The notes under the pieces are model-generated. The model was not told where the DNA came from and made no database searches. It saw only the letters and a list, made by a program, of their open reading frames with translations. This document shows positions 42,062-51,463 of a DNA stretch of 64,000 nucleotides, one piece after another (the stretch's first letter is position 1; the number at the start of each line of letters is the position of its first letter). Source of the DNA: Fibrobacter sp. (lineage in GTDB: Bacteria > Fibrobacterota > Fibrobacteria > Fibrobacterales > Fibrobacteraceae). The position numbers were made by a program, and so were the translations under genes. The stretch lies in the NCBI RefSeq assembly GCF_017545445.1, contig NZ_JAFWOM010000136.1, positions 1 through 64,000 on the forward strand, read 5' to 3'.

Positions 42062-42090
42062 TTAACATTTTGTAATATACAAAATGTTAA
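42062..42090. promoter_or_regulatory. Perfect palindrome upstream of the AAA ATPase
   Basis: TTAACATTTTGTA-ATA-TACAAAATGTTAA, 13-base arms. It is probably an operator bound by a dimeric regulator, perhaps the ATPase itself through its winged-helix tail. Confidence 0.65.
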
Positions 42091-42140
42091 GTGAATGGTC
42101 AAGTAAAGAATCTATGTTTTTGAAGCTTAGGATGAAAACA

Positions 42141-42200
42141 GCTAATATATTGGCGTTTTTGCTAGAATTTAATCGAAAATCGCTAATATTTGAGCATGTG
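42141..42200 (+). pseudogene. Remnant of a hipBA operator and promoter
   Basis: GCTAATATATTGGC and GCTAATATTTGAGC lie 41 bases apart, as in the intact hipBA operator at 38857, and the second is followed by ATGTGGGTG where hipB would start. No hipBA follows; instead ykuD copy 3 begins. A deletion seems to have removed the pair. Confidence 0.5.
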
Positions 42201-42208
42201 GGTGAATT

Positions 42209-42649
42209 CTAAGGCTTGATGGTTATCGGCGTTCCGTCCTTGACGGCGTCGTAGATTTCTTCGATTTCGTCGTTCGTGACGGCAATGCAACCTGCTGTCC
42301 AGTCTTTCCACCTGTGCTTGAATTTAAAGAGAAACGCTGATTTTTTGTTCGGAAAGCCGTGGATCATGATGTCGCCGCCGGGCTCGTAGTTGCCTTCTTT
42401 CGCGGCCTTGATTTGCTCTGCGTTCGGATACGAAATCTTCAGCGACAAATGAAACTTGCTTTTGGGGTTGTGACGTTTGATGGTGTACTCACCTTCGGGT
42501 GTCTTGTTGTCACCGGATTTGACTTTCGCTCCCACAGGATTCTTGACCAAAGAAATTCTGTATGTCTTGACAACTTTATCACCGTTGCGCAAGTGCATTT
42601 GGCGCTTCGCCTTTTCTACGAGAATGTTGTCGATGGGTGAGATAAGCAT
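42209..42649 (-). CDS. YkuD L,D-transpeptidase, copy 3 (no signal peptide)
   Basis: 146 residues, closely matching copies 1 and 2 (IMIHGFPNKKSAFLFKFKHR, WTAGCIAVTNDEIEEIYDAV). The catalytic Cys and HG are kept. Like copy 1 it lacks the lipoprotein signal and may be stranded in the cytoplasm. It ends beside the hipBA operator remnant, mirroring copy 2 beside intact hipBA. Confidence 0.78.
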   Translation of the reverse strand: MLISPIDNILVEKAKRQMHLRNGDKVVKTYRISLVKNPVGAKVKSGDNKTPEGEYTIKRHNPKSKFHLSLKISYPNAEQIKAAKEGNYEPGGDIMIHGFPNKKSAFLFKFKHRWKDWTAGCIAVTNDEIEEIYDAVKDGTPITIKP

Positions 42650-42667
42650 GACTTTGGTGAAATTTAA

Positions 42668-42702
42668 ATAAAAAACGCCCAGGCTTTGAACCTGGACGCT
42701 TT
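42668..42702 (-). terminator. Terminator after the TPR lipoprotein gene
   Basis: AGCGTCCAGG and CCTGGGCGTT pair across TTCAAAG and are followed by a T-run on the minus strand. Confidence 0.75.
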
Positions 42703-42746
42703 GTAATACTTGTGGCGATAAGCTTGTATGAACTCAGCTTGGCGAA

Positions 42747-43376
42747 TTAGTTGCAGCCTGCACGTTTCTTGATGTTGTCGCGGTCGCTTTTGCAAGAAGA
42801 TGTCATGATTTGGCATACCTCTTCGTTCTTCTTTTCGCGGAAAAGTTGATAGGCATAGATGCAGGCCGCTTTCTCGTTTCCCGCTTCGATTTCGCTCTTG
42901 AATAGGTTGTCCGCTTCGGCTAGTTTTTCGCTGTTGTTTTCTTTTTTGGCTGATTCGCGGAGCACGATGGCGTATTCCGGATTTAGAATTTTCGTGTCGC
43001 CGTTATGGCTGAGCGCTTTTTCGTAATAGTGCTTAGATGTTTCTAGATTGTTTAGACGGCCTTCGGCGGCAGCGAACCCCCAGTATGACTCGTAGCGGGT
43101 AGAATCGATGAGCCATGCCTGGTTAAAACGCTTGATTGCCGTACCTATATCGCCACGTTGGAAAAAGGACCATCCGACTTTCATCATGTGGTCAAAGGAT
43201 TCTTTTTCCTTGCCTTTGACTGTGTTTAGAAATTCTTGGTCGGCCTGCAACAATTCTGGACTCTTGGGTTGGTTGCCATATTCAGGAATTTCGTTGATGC
43301 TGCGTTGACGATGGCCTCCTGCGCAGCCGATAAGTGCGATGATGCTCAATGTTGAGATGATGGTTGAAATTTTCAT
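42747..43376 (-). CDS. TPR lipoprotein
   Basis: ATG 43376 follows GAGGA and begins MKISTIISTLSIIALIGC with lipobox LIGC. TPR-like repeats lie at about 65-150 (GWSFFQRGDIGTAIKRFNQAW, YWGFAAAEGRLNNLETSKHYYEKAL). Exported and lipid-anchored; the partner is unknown. Confidence 0.75.
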   Translation of the reverse strand: MKISTIISTLSIIALIGCAGGHRQRSINEIPEYGNQPKSPELLQADQEFLNTVKGKEKESFDHMMKVGWSFFQRGDIGTAIKRFNQAWLIDSTRYESYWGFAAAEGRLNNLETSKHYYEKALSHNGDTKILNPEYAIVLRESAKKENNSEKLAEADNLFKSEIEAGNEKAACIYAYQLFREKKNEEVCQIMTSSCKSDRDNIKKRAGCN

Positions 43377-43425
43377 GATAAATCCTCTGCAAACGAATGT
43401 AGTTTTTTTTACGTTCGTCAATTAT

Positions 43426-43456
43426 AAAAACACCCGGCTTTTAAACCGGGCGCTTT
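43426..43456 (-). terminator. Terminator between leuD and the TPR gene
   Basis: GCGCCCGGTTT and AAGCCGGGTGT pair and lead into TTTTTATAATTG on the minus strand. It shares its layout and AAAAAC/GCGCTTTGTAAT edges with the terminator at 42668. Confidence 0.7.
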
Positions 43457-43466
43457 GTAATGCTGG

Positions 43467-43636
43467 TCTGGATCCTTCGACTTCGGGCTGGCGCCCTTCG
43501 CTCAGGATGACACTTCGTCGTAAGAGCACTTCGGCAAGCTCAGTGCCCTTGATGCTTTTTGCTCATCGCTCAAAGGCACGAAGTGCCGACCTCATAGCTT
43601 ATGGCCGGATGGCTGTTCCTAACCACTAACCACTGT
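43467..43636. repeat. Dispersed repeat copies between the TPR gene and leuD
   Basis: CTGGATCCTTCGACTTCGGG then CTGGCGCCCTTCGCTCAGGATGACAC is a copy of the dispersed repeat at 50150. CTAACCACTAACCACTG (43618-43635) belongs to the second repeat class seen at 58755. No gene is present. Confidence 0.55.
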
Positions 43637-44239
43637 TTACTTCAAGAACTGCATATACGGCAGCTTGCTTGCAAGTTCCTGCACCTTGTCGGCGTTGGCC
43701 ATGAGGGCGGAACGTGCGTGCCAAGAACCGTCGAGGAACTGGCCGCGGGGGCCGTCAGCAAGCGTGAGCTCGATGGTTTCGTCACCCATCTTGAGCGTGC
43801 GGCTTTCGGTGCTGGTGACGAGTTCTTCGCTCGGGTGTGCTTCGATCCAGGCGAGGATTTTGTCTGCAATTTCGTGGCTTACCTTGTAGCAAGGAACGCC
43901 GATAGCGACGCAGTTACCGAAGAAGATTTCGGAGTAGCTTTCGGCGATGATGGCACGGATGCCCCAGCGCTTGAGAGCCTGCGGAGCGTGTTCACGGCTG
44001 GAACCGCAACCGAAGTTCTGGTTCGAGACGAGGATGGAGCCGTTCTTGTAGGCCGGATCGCGGAACGGGTGAACCTTGCCCTGAGCGGCGAGGCCTGCGA
44101 TATCGTCGGCAAAGGCGTTGTCGCCGAGGCCTTCGAAGGTGACGCACTTGAGGAAGCGTGCCGGGATGATACGGTCAGTGTCGATGTCGTTGCCGCGTAC
44201 AGGAACGCCGGAACCTTTAACAATGTCGATAGAATTCAT
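43637..44239 (-). CDS. leuD: 3-isopropylmalate dehydratase small subunit
   Basis: 200 residues with GSGVPVRGNDIDTDRIIPARF and FGCGSSREHAPQAL, the standard LeuD motifs. GGAG precedes the ATG. Works with LeuC to isomerise isopropylmalate in leucine synthesis. Confidence 0.96.
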   Translation of the reverse strand: MNSIDIVKGSGVPVRGNDIDTDRIIPARFLKCVTFEGLGDNAFADDIAGLAAQGKVHPFRDPAYKNGSILVSNQNFGCGSSREHAPQALKRWGIRAIIAESYSEIFFGNCVAIGVPCYKVSHEIADKILAWIEAHPSEELVTSTESRTLKMGDETIELTLADGPRGQFLDGSWHARSALMANADKVQELASKLPYMQFLK

Positions 44240-44258
44240 TTTTTAAATCTCCTTAGCG

Positions 44259-45668
44259 TTACTTGATGTACTTGCGGACGTCGGTGACACAGCCTTCGAT
44301 GGCGGCGGCGGCCACCATGGCGGGGCTCATGAGGATGGTGCGGCCCGAAGGGCTGCCTTGACGGCCCTTGAAGTTACGGTTGCTGGAGGAGGCACTCACC
44401 TGGCGACCCTTGAGCTTGTCCGGGTTCATGGCGAGGCAGAGCGAGCAGCCTGCTTCGCGCCATTCGGCACCGGCTTCCTTGAAAATCTTGTCGAGACCGA
44501 GAGCTTCGGCTTCCACCTTGATCTTCATGGAGCCCGGAACGACCCACATCTTCACCGTCGGGGCAACCTTGTGGCCCTTGATGATTTCGGCGGCGGCCTG
44601 CAAGTCGCTGAGGCGGCCGTTGGTGCAGCTACCCACGAAAGCGATGTCGATCGGGCGGCCAATCATCTTGGAACCTTCTTCCCAGCCCATGTATTCATAA
44701 GCTTCGGAGATGACCTTCTTTTCGCTGCCTTCGAATTCGTCAATCTTCGGCATGTTGCCGTTGAGCGGAATGGCCTGGGCAGGCGTAATGCCCCAAGTGA
44801 CCATCGGTTCGAGGTTGTCGCAGTTGATTTCGACTTCGTCGTCAAACTGGGCGTCGGCGTCGGTAGCCACGGACTTCCAGTAAGCGACGGCTTCGTCCCA
44901 CTTGTCGGCCTTCGGGGCGTACGGACGGCCCTTGAGGTATTCGAAAGTCTTTTCGTCGGGGTTGCAGTAACCGACGCGGGCGCCACCTTCGATAGCCATG
45001 TTGCAGACCGTCATACGGCCTTCCATGCCCATTTCTTCGATGACCGGACCGGCAAATTCGTAAGCGTAGCCAACACCACCGTTCACGCCGAGCTTAGCGA
45101 TGTAGGCGAGGGCCACGTCCTTGGCGGTCACACCCGGCTTGAGCTTGCCGGTGAACTTGATGCGGCGAGTCTTGAGCGGGCTCATGGCGAGCGTCTGGGT
45201 GGCCAAAACGTCTGCCACCTGGCTCGTACCGATACCGAACGCGATTGCGCCGAATGCACCGTGCGTTGCCGTGTGAGAGTCACCGCAGGCAACGGTCATG
45301 CCCGGCTGGGTCACGCCTTCTTCGGGGCCCACGATGTGGATAACGCCCTGTTCGGCGGTAGCGGGGCCAAAGAACTTGATGCCGTTGTTCTTGGTGTTGT
45401 TTTCAATGTGGGAGAACATCTCTTCGGAAATGCCGTCCTGGAGCGGGCGGTTGCGTTCCGGGAAAGTGGTCGGAATAATGTGATCGACCGTTGCAAAAGT
45501 GCGTTCCGGGAACAGCACCTTCTGGCCTTCTTCGCGGAGCTGGGCGAAGGCCTGCGGACTCGTCACTTCGTGGCAGAGGTGAAGCCCGATAAAGAGCTGG
45601 CACTGACCGCTCGGGAGCTTAGCTACCGTGTGGCTTTCGAAAATTTTCTGATAGAGTGATTTTCCCAT
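44259..45668 (-). CDS. leuC: 3-isopropylmalate dehydratase large subunit
   Basis: 469 residues of the aconitase family. The [4Fe-4S] cysteines lie in VGSCTNGR and [10 protein letters not shown], with [14 protein letters not shown] near the middle. Starts at ATG 45668 after AAGAGATAAATCT. It is followed by leuD after 19 bases. Confidence 0.96.
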   Translation of the reverse strand: MGKSLYQKIFESHTVAKLPSGQCQLFIGLHLCHEVTSPQAFAQLREEGQKVLFPERTFATVDHIIPTTFPERNRPLQDGISEEMFSHIENNTKNNGIKFFGPATAEQGVIHIVGPEEGVTQPGMTVACGDSHTATHGAFGAIAFGIGTSQVADVLATQTLAMSPLKTRRIKFTGKLKPGVTAKDVALAYIAKLGVNGGVGYAYEFAGPVIEEMGMEGRMTVCNMAIEGGARVGYCNPDEKTFEYLKGRPYAPKADKWDEAVAYWKSVATDADAQFDDEVEINCDNLEPMVTWGITPAQAIPLNGNMPKIDEFEGSEKKVISEAYEYMGWEEGSKMIGRPIDIAFVGSCTNGRLSDLQAAAEIIKGHKVAPTVKMWVVPGSMKIKVEAEALGLDKIFKEAGAEWREAGCSLCLAMNPDKLKGRQVSASSSNRNFKGRQGSPSGRTILMSPAMVAAAAIEGCVTDVRKYIK

Positions 45669-45688
45669 AGATTTATCTCTTTTAGGTT

Positions 45689-45760
45689 TTCGATTCTTGC
45701 CACCTTAGCCCCTATCGAACCCTTACAGGGCTTTCCAGAGTGATAAATGAGATCAAGAAT
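45689..45760 (-). promoter_or_regulatory. Leader of leuCD with an inverted repeat
   Basis: GATTCTTG (45690s) and CAAGAATC (45753-45760) can pair across the leader. A core promoter lies upstream: ATGGAC at 45812-45807, 18 bases, TAAATT at 45788-45783. It lacks the AGTATTGGACAA and CTCAGCATA parts of the sulfur sites. No T-box signature is recognised. Confidence 0.4.
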
Positions 45761-45825
45761 CTTTATGCTTATTTGCTGGGCAAATTTAGAAAATTGTTGG
45801 GCTTTTGTCCATTACGAAACATCGG

Positions 45826-46374
45826 CTAAATAAACATCTTCACGCCGATTCCAATCAGAATAAGTCCTGCAATAATTTCGGGAATCTTCGTCTTGAATCG
45901 CTTGGAAGCATGGCGACCGATTTCAAAGCCGATGACTCCCATTACAAAGCTTGCCAAGGCGATGGCTGTTACTGCAAAACTCATGTTGACGTTCATGAAT
46001 GCAAACGAGATGCCGACGGCAAACGCATCGATGCTTGTCGCGATAGACAAAAGCAAAATGTTCATGATGCTCAAGTGTGCTTTGGCGGCGGTCGCTTCGC
46101 CTCCCTTGATGGCTTCCCAAATCATGCGTAAACCCAGCACGCAGAGAATGGTGCAGGCAATCGGCGTTCCGACCGCATTGAACCAGCGTTCGGCGAACAG
46201 CCCGAAAAAATAACCGAGGAGCGTCATGCCGCCTTGAAAAACTCCGAACGAAACCGCTTGGAGCAACGCACGCGAACGCTTGACGCACGATTTGCAAAGA
46301 CCGGTAGAAATGGCGACCGCGAAGCAGTCCATCGCCTCGACAATTGCAATGATAATGATTTCAAAAACAGTCAT
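45826..46374 (-). CDS. mntP: Putative manganese efflux pump
   Basis: 182 residues, six membrane helices. The N-terminal EIIIIAIVEAMDCFAVAIS and IATSIDAFAVGISFAF carry the two MntP-type Asp motifs. MntP exports manganese from the cytoplasm. Its ribosome site is weak. Confidence 0.9.
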   Translation of the reverse strand: MTVFEIIIIAIVEAMDCFAVAISTGLCKSCVKRSRALLQAVSFGVFQGGMTLLGYFFGLFAERWFNAVGTPIACTILCVLGLRMIWEAIKGGEATAAKAHLSIMNILLLSIATSIDAFAVGISFAFMNVNMSFAVTAIALASFVMGVIGFEIGRHASKRFKTKIPEIIAGLILIGIGVKMFI

Positions 46375-46429
46375 GATTTGCTTTTTTTAGAAAAATCGAA
46401 AAACGATTCCAAAAATAAAAAATATATTG

Positions 46430-46500
46430 TAGTTATTAGGTCTTAGGTATTAGGTAATAGGGGGGGGAGCGCAATATTGATTGTGCTAAGTATGCTTAAT
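46430..46500. repeat. GGTATTAGG-like repeats and a poly-G tract
   Basis: TTAGGTCTTAGGTATTAGGT then AATAGG runs into a poly-G tract of about eight G. CACCTAACTCCTATAACCTA nearby is a weak inverted version. No gene is visible. Confidence 0.45.
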
Positions 46501-46538
46501 TCACCTAACTCCTATAACCTAAAAATAGCAGCTTAAAA

Positions 46539-47798
46539 TTGAACAGCAAAATTGTTACCATATTTTTTGTCGCCTTGAGCTTGATGCTCCTGCTTTCTGT
46601 GGGGGGCTCGTTTTGGGATGGTTCCATTGATTTGCTTTTGCACGACAACGGTAGCTGGAAGTTCCCCAAGACGTTATTTGTCTTTTGGCTGGGCTTGTCG
46701 CCGTCTGGCATTCTGCTTTCTGCGTTTTTGCTTATCATGAAGGTGAGAATCCATCGGCGTACGTCACTTCTGTTGGAGCTAAGTTCTTTTTGCTGTTTGG
46801 CCGTATCGTTCCTTTACGCATGGCTTTATGAAAATTCCCTTGCGATGAACTGCAATGTTTATAGCATTGGCATTGTCGGCTTTATTTCGCTACTGTATTT
46901 CGTGACGCATCTTATTGCAGCAGATTCCGCCGAAGACCTCACGCTTTGCAAGGAGTTGGCAAAAATCAGGCGACCGCTCGCATGGATCATTCTTCCGACA
47001 GTGTTTTGGGTCGTGTCGGCGTTCGGCCTTGATTTTGCTCGTGTCGAGAATTCCTTTTGGCAAGGTGCGTTTTTTCCGCTGTACTTGGTCGCTTGTACAT
47101 TTTATTTAGGCCTTGCGATTGCGGTCGCGCTTCTCTTGTTTGAAAATTACTTCAATCGCTTGATAGAACGCCTTCTCGTGCTTTGCAGCTGGTTCATGTT
47201 ATTGATGTTCTTGTGGATTATTCTATTGAAAGGGGAGGGGTGCTTTACATCGTTTGTATTTTGCTGTTTGGTTCCGCAGCTTTTGTTTATCGAAGCGGTT
47301 CGTGAAAACGTATGGGGGCGCTTGATTGTTGTGATGTCTATTTTATTTGGGGTTTTGCTTAAATGTGACTACTTGGTGAATTCTAACGAATTGCTTTTCT
47401 TTTCAAATGCAAATTTTGCCGATGTAAGTCTGATTCTTGCTGGAGCGATGCTGTTTGTTTGTCTTTTCTTGGGTGTACGTTTTTTGTTATCGCGATTCTT
47501 TGAAAATGACGAAATTCTGATGGGCGAGGTGGATTCTAGCTTGGATTCTTCGGACGGCGAAGTTCCTGACGAAAACGAAAAGAAGTATTATCCTTCGTTT
47601 TCGGCTCCAGAATTCAAGGTGGTGCGTTTGCCCGTGTTGTGCGGAGTCCTTGCCGCCGTGGCGTATGGTTATTTTACTTCAGACTGGATCAATCTTGCTG
47701 GGCCGTTTGGAGCTTATGTGAGTTGCTTACTGGTTTGCTTGAAACCATTTGTCCATTTGGGCTTTTTTAGAAAACGCAGGGAGGAGGGCCGCAAATGA
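46539..47798 (+). CDS. Multi-pass membrane protein, unknown function
   Basis: 419 residues from a TTG start that lacks a clear ribosome site. About ten membrane helices, a Ser/Asp/Glu-rich cytoplasmic stretch (EVDSSLDSSDGEVPDENEKK), then one more pair of helices. The stop overlaps the next ATG as ATGA, so the two are translated together. Family not recognised. Confidence 0.7.
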   Translation: MNSKIVTIFFVALSLMLLLSVGGSFWDGSIDLLLHDNGSWKFPKTLFVFWLGLSPSGILLSAFLLIMKVRIHRRTSLLLELSSFCCLAVSFLYAWLYENSLAMNCNVYSIGIVGFISLLYFVTHLIAADSAEDLTLCKELAKIRRPLAWIILPTVFWVVSAFGLDFARVENSFWQGAFFPLYLVACTFYLGLAIAVALLLFENYFNRLIERLLVLCSWFMLLMFLWIILLKGEGCFTSFVFCCLVPQLLFIEAVRENVWGRLIVVMSILFGVLLKCDYLVNSNELLFFSNANFADVSLILAGAMLFVCLFLGVRFLLSRFFENDEILMGEVDSSLDSSDGEVPDENEKKYYPSFSAPEFKVVRLPVLCGVLAAVAYGYFTSDWINLAGPFGAYVSCLLVCLKPFVHLGFFRKRREEGRK

Positions 47799-48238
47799 GC
47801 ATGTTTGCCAATGCTGTGGCATGCCTCCTATGCCTGTTCTTTGCAGCGTTCCTCTGGAAACAGAAGGGGATGCTTCATGTTACTCTCATGATGTTCGTTG
47901 TCGTCATGACGAGTTGCCTTTATACGGCTTTTGCAGGGAACTTTTCGATAGAAACTTTAGAAAATTACCCGTTCCGTATGTTCGCTCTTACGATGTGCGT
48001 TTTTACAACGGGGTTGCGCGAAAACCGCCGCCGCTTCATGGTGCTTGCGCAGGCGTTCTGGCTTTGGGTGGAACTTGTCGGGAATGTTTCTTTGTTGCAA
48101 ACGGGAATGGATGCCCCGTGGCTACGTTTGGCTGCAATTGCCGAAATAGGACTCGGCTGCTGCTTTATGGTCAGAATTTCAAGAGAAATTGAGTTCGGGC
48201 TGATTGTCTTGTGGATGGCCGTCTGGATGTTCTTTTAG
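47795..48238 (+). CDS. Small membrane protein coupled to the preceding gene
   Basis: 147 residues with four to five membrane helices (MSMFANAVACLLCLFFAAFL, TLMMFVVVMTSCLYTAFA, VLWMAVWMFF). It has AGGAGG before an ATG that overlaps the previous stop. Probably a subunit partner of that protein. It converges with the EAL protein gene, overlapping by four bases. Confidence 0.7.
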   Translation: MSMFANAVACLLCLFFAAFLWKQKGMLHVTLMMFVVVMTSCLYTAFAGNFSIETLENYPFRMFALTMCVFTTGLRENRRRFMVLAQAFWLWVELVGNVSLLQTGMDAPWLRLAAIAEIGLGCCFMVRISREIEFGLIVLWMAVWMFF

Positions 48239-49929
48239 AGCGCATCCTTATAGCCCGATTTATTCGAAAGCCTCTGCTCAAATTCATCTTTCGAAAGGGG
48301 CTTGTCGTAAATAAAACCTTGGACCGTCGAACATTTGGCGTCGTGCAAAAAGTCCAGTTGCTTGGAGTTTTCGACACCTTCCGCAACGACTTCGAGATGG
48401 AGTTCGTTGATCATGTTGACCATGTTCTTTACGACTACTTCGTCATGATGCTTCTCTTCGCCAATGTGGTCGAGGAGGGATTTGTCCAGCTTGATGACGT
48501 TCACGTTCAAGTCCTTGAGTGCGTTGAACGTGGAGTAGCCCGTACCGAAATCGTCTATGGAAACGGAAATTCCGTGACTGCGGAGTTCGTTCACGAATTT
48601 TTGCATAGCGACTTTATCTTCAAAATCCGAAGCTTCGGTCAATTCAATTTCGATGTACTTGCTGTCGATATTGAATTCTTTCATGATATCGAGAATGTCT
48701 TGGGCAAGGTGCGGGTTGCTCAAGTGACGTCTCGAAAAATTCGATGAAACACGGACAGGGTCAAAGCCCATGTTCAGCCAGGAGCGAATGTCTTCGCACA
48801 CTCTGTGGAACACGTAAAAGTCCAACTGGCAGACGGAGGCTTCTTTTTCGAGAATCGGCAAAAATTCACCCGGTGAAATAATTTGCCCATTGCGGTTCCA
48901 TCGTACGAGGGCTTCGCAGCCGCACAGGCTTTGTTCGTTCACAGAAACCTTCGGCTGGTAATAGACCACAAATTCCTTGCGGTTCAAAGCCTCTTGGAAC
49001 ATTGCCGAGATTTCTTTTTCGTGCGATACCGTTTCGAACATGCGTTTTTCGAAGAAGACGACGTCCATTCCGGGGTGCATTCTCGATTCGTTCATCGCGA
49101 TGGACGAACAATGCAATATTTCGTTCAACGTATCGGTCGGCTTCGCGTCATAGACGCCAATCCTACAATGGATGGTCAGCGAAAAGACTGGCATTTGGGG
49201 CATCAAGATTTCTATCCGCATGGGGGTAAGTTGGCGGATGAACATGTCCCTATTTTCTTTTCTGACAAGAATAAAGAAATTATCGCCACCCAGTCTAGCA
49301 ATCATTTCGTCTTCGTGGCACATCGACATGACAGTGCGGGCAAACGTGATGATTCCCTTGTCTCCTACAGCAGGGGATTTGGACTGGTTTACGTACTTGT
49401 AATTTTTGAGGTTGATGAAAAGACCGGCGAAATTTTGCAGCTTTTGCGCTGCTTTGAGTCCGATACAGTGTTGGACGAGTCTCGACATGTTGGGGGCGCC
49501 CGTCAAGGTATCGGTGTGGCTTGCGTAGTGGACGGCGCTCATCAAACGGCATCTGCCCAAGATGATGAACAAATCGTCACAAATCAGTTTCGCGGCTTGA
49601 ATTTCAGTGTTTATGAATTTATGTTTTTTCTTCGCTCGAACTTCGACGGTAAAGATGCCGTTTTCGCCAGTTCTGTATGTCTGAATGATGGGGGCTGTCT
49701 CGTAACCGTTCGGATCTTCGTAAATTATTTTTTCATCATTGGTGCCGTGTCTCGCGATAATTGAAACCGGGGCGACGAGTTTGACTTTTACAAAACCGAT
49801 ATTTAGAATATTACAAATTGGACCGATTGCAATGCTAATACGACGCATCATCCCGAAAATATCGGGAATATTGTCTAAAATCGCTTCCCTAAAATTTTTG
49901 TATTCACTACTGAAAATGATTAGATCCAT
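48235..49929 (-). CDS. GGDEF-EAL protein, likely c-di-GMP phosphodiesterase
   Basis: ATG 49929 is preferred (GGGACGAG upstream) over 49947. The 564 residues have an N-terminal sensor-like region, a GGDEF domain whose signature is GGDNF (so cyclase activity is doubtful), and an EAL domain with CEALVRW, ELTEASD, IDDFGTGYST, KLDKSL and VAEGVEN, most catalytic residues kept. It should hydrolyse c-di-GMP. The sensor ligand is unknown. Confidence 0.85.
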   Translation of the reverse strand: MDLIIFSSEYKNFREAILDNIPDIFGMMRRISIAIGPICNILNIGFVKVKLVAPVSIIARHGTNDEKIIYEDPNGYETAPIIQTYRTGENGIFTVEVRAKKKHKFINTEIQAAKLICDDLFIILGRCRLMSAVHYASHTDTLTGAPNMSRLVQHCIGLKAAQKLQNFAGLFINLKNYKYVNQSKSPAVGDKGIITFARTVMSMCHEDEMIARLGGDNFFILVRKENRDMFIRQLTPMRIEILMPQMPVFSLTIHCRIGVYDAKPTDTLNEILHCSSIAMNESRMHPGMDVVFFEKRMFETVSHEKEISAMFQEALNRKEFVVYYQPKVSVNEQSLCGCEALVRWNRNGQIISPGEFLPILEKEASVCQLDFYVFHRVCEDIRSWLNMGFDPVRVSSNFSRRHLSNPHLAQDILDIMKEFNIDSKYIEIELTEASDFEDKVAMQKFVNELRSHGISVSIDDFGTGYSTFNALKDLNVNVIKLDKSLLDHIGEEKHHDEVVVKNMVNMINELHLEVVAEGVENSKQLDFLHDAKCSTVQGFIYDKPLSKDEFEQRLSNKSGYKDAL

Positions 49930-50149
49930 TTTCTCGTCCCTAAGCATTAAATCTCATATACACCAAATTTGTTTCTAAATGTAAATAAAATTTTCAAAAA
50001 AACAACAGGATTTTTTCAAAGTAATTTTTTCTTAATCTTTTGGAGTGAAGATTGTATTTATTGCTTCGGTGATTTTATAATTAGAGAACAACGTCATGGC
50101 AAACAAATCATGACGGGCTCTAGCCCTTTAGCGCTTATTAAAACTGTGA

Positions 50150-50180
50150 CTGGATCCTTCGGCTTCGCCTCGGGATGACG
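50150..50180. repeat. Dispersed CTGGATCC...GGATGACG repeat
   Basis: CTGGATCCTTCGGCTTCGCC then TCGGGATGACG. Relatives at 43470-43515, 54351-54384 and 7700-7740. The rest of 49930-50218 has no gene. Confidence 0.55.
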
Positions 50181-50218
50181 AGCCCAAAAGTTTCCCTCTA
50201 TCCTCTATCGTCTCTCGT

Positions 50219-51463
50219 CTAAACCGGCGGGAAGAATATGTAAGCTATTATGATAGCAGCAATTACGCCAACTGCATCCGCGATTAAAGCACAGGTGACG
50301 GCATGGCGTGTCTTTTTGACTCCGACGGAACCGAAATAGACGGCGATGATGTAGAATGTCGTGTCGGCGGCTCCTTGGAACATGCAGCTGAGGCGACCGG
50401 CAAAGCTGTCCGGACCTAAGTTCTTCATGGCGTCGATCATCATGCCGCGGGCTCCGCTTCCACTGAGAGGCTTCATGAGCGCGGTGGGGAGAGCCGGGAC
50501 GACATCGTTTCCGACACCAATGAGCCCGAGTAAATAAGAAATTCCGTTCATCACGAGGTCCATCGCGCCGCTTGCACGGAACACGGCGACGCCCACGAGA
50601 ATCGCGACGAGGTTTGGGATGATCATTACGGCGGTATTGAAGCCTTCTTTGGCTCCTTCGACGAACGCTTCGTATGCTTGGACCTTCTTGTAGCAGGCGA
50701 GGCCAAGGAATGCAACGATGATGCCGAACAGCACGATTCCGCTAATGAATAGGCTTGTAGTTCCGATGGCTTCTGCGGTGAGGTGGCTAAAGTAGAACAT
50801 GATGGCGATGACGCATGCGCTGATGCCGCCGAGCCATGCTACGGTGATGGGATCTTTGAGCTTGATTTTTTGGAAAAAACTGAGGGCGAAAATACCTGCG
50901 ATTGTGCTGAAAAATGTGGATAAAAGAAGCGGCAGAAAAACATCGCTTGGATTTGAGGCTCCGAGCTGAGCTCGGTAAGTCATTATGCTAACAGGAATTA
51001 GCGTAAGTCCGCTTGCATTGAGGACGAGGAACATGATTTGCGAATCGCTTGCGACGGTCTTGTCTTCGTTCGGGTTCAGCTCTTGCAACTGTTTCATCGC
51101 TTGGAGGCCCATCGGTGTCGCGGCGTTGTCGAGGCCGAGCATGTTCGCGCTGATGTTCATGAGCATCGTGCCCACGACGGGGTGGCCTTTCGGAATTTCG
51201 GGGAAGAGCCTTGAAAAGAGCGGCTGTACGATTTTGGCGAGAATTTGGACTGCTCCCGCTTTTTCTCCGATTTTCAAGATGCCGAGCCAAAGGCTTAGGA
51301 TGCCCGTGAGGCCGAGTGCAATCTCGAACGCGGTCTTGGACATGTCGAACGCTCCGATGATTGCTTTGTTGAAAATGCCGGTATCGCCGAATGCGAGCCA
51401 CTGGACGATGCAGGCGATAAATGCACCGAAAAAGAAAATGAGCCAAATGACGTTTAAAACCAT
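50219..51463 (-). CDS. SpmA-SpmB-like membrane protein fusion
   Basis: 414 residues. The first half matches SpmA-type Gate domains (SKTAFEIALGLTGILSLWLG, MLMNISANMLGLDNAATPMG) and the second half SpmB-type (AKEGFNTAVMIIPNLVAILV, PLSGSGARGMMIDAMKNLG, FQGAADTTFYIIAVYFGSV). Fused SpmAB proteins occur in non-spore-formers, probably as small-solute transporters; the substrate is unknown. Confidence 0.85.
   Translation of the reverse strand: MVLNVIWLIFFFGAFIACIVQWLAFGDTGIFNKAIIGAFDMSKTAFEIALGLTGILSLWLGILKIGEKAGAVQILAKIVQPLFSRLFPEIPKGHPVVGTMLMNISANMLGLDNAATPMGLQAMKQLQELNPNEDKTVASDSQIMFLVLNASGLTLIPVSIMTYRAQLGASNPSDVFLPLLLSTFFSTIAGIFALSFFQKIKLKDPITVAWLGGISACVIAIMFYFSHLTAEAIGTTSLFISGIVLFGIIVAFLGLACYKKVQAYEAFVEGAKEGFNTAVMIIPNLVAILVGVAVFRASGAMDLVMNGISYLLGLIGVGNDVVPALPTALMKPLSGSGARGMMIDAMKNLGPDSFAGRLSCMFQGAADTTFYIIAVYFGSVGVKKTRHAVTCALIADAVGVIAAIIIAYIFFPPV

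Noticed and set aside
44358-45659. 433-codon open frame opposite leuC
   Set aside because: Antisense of a clear leuC; no motifs or ribosome site of its own.
45669-45760. T-box riboswitch before leuC
   Set aside because: GGTGGCAAG is present but the conserved GGTGGNACCGCG and antiterminator are not.
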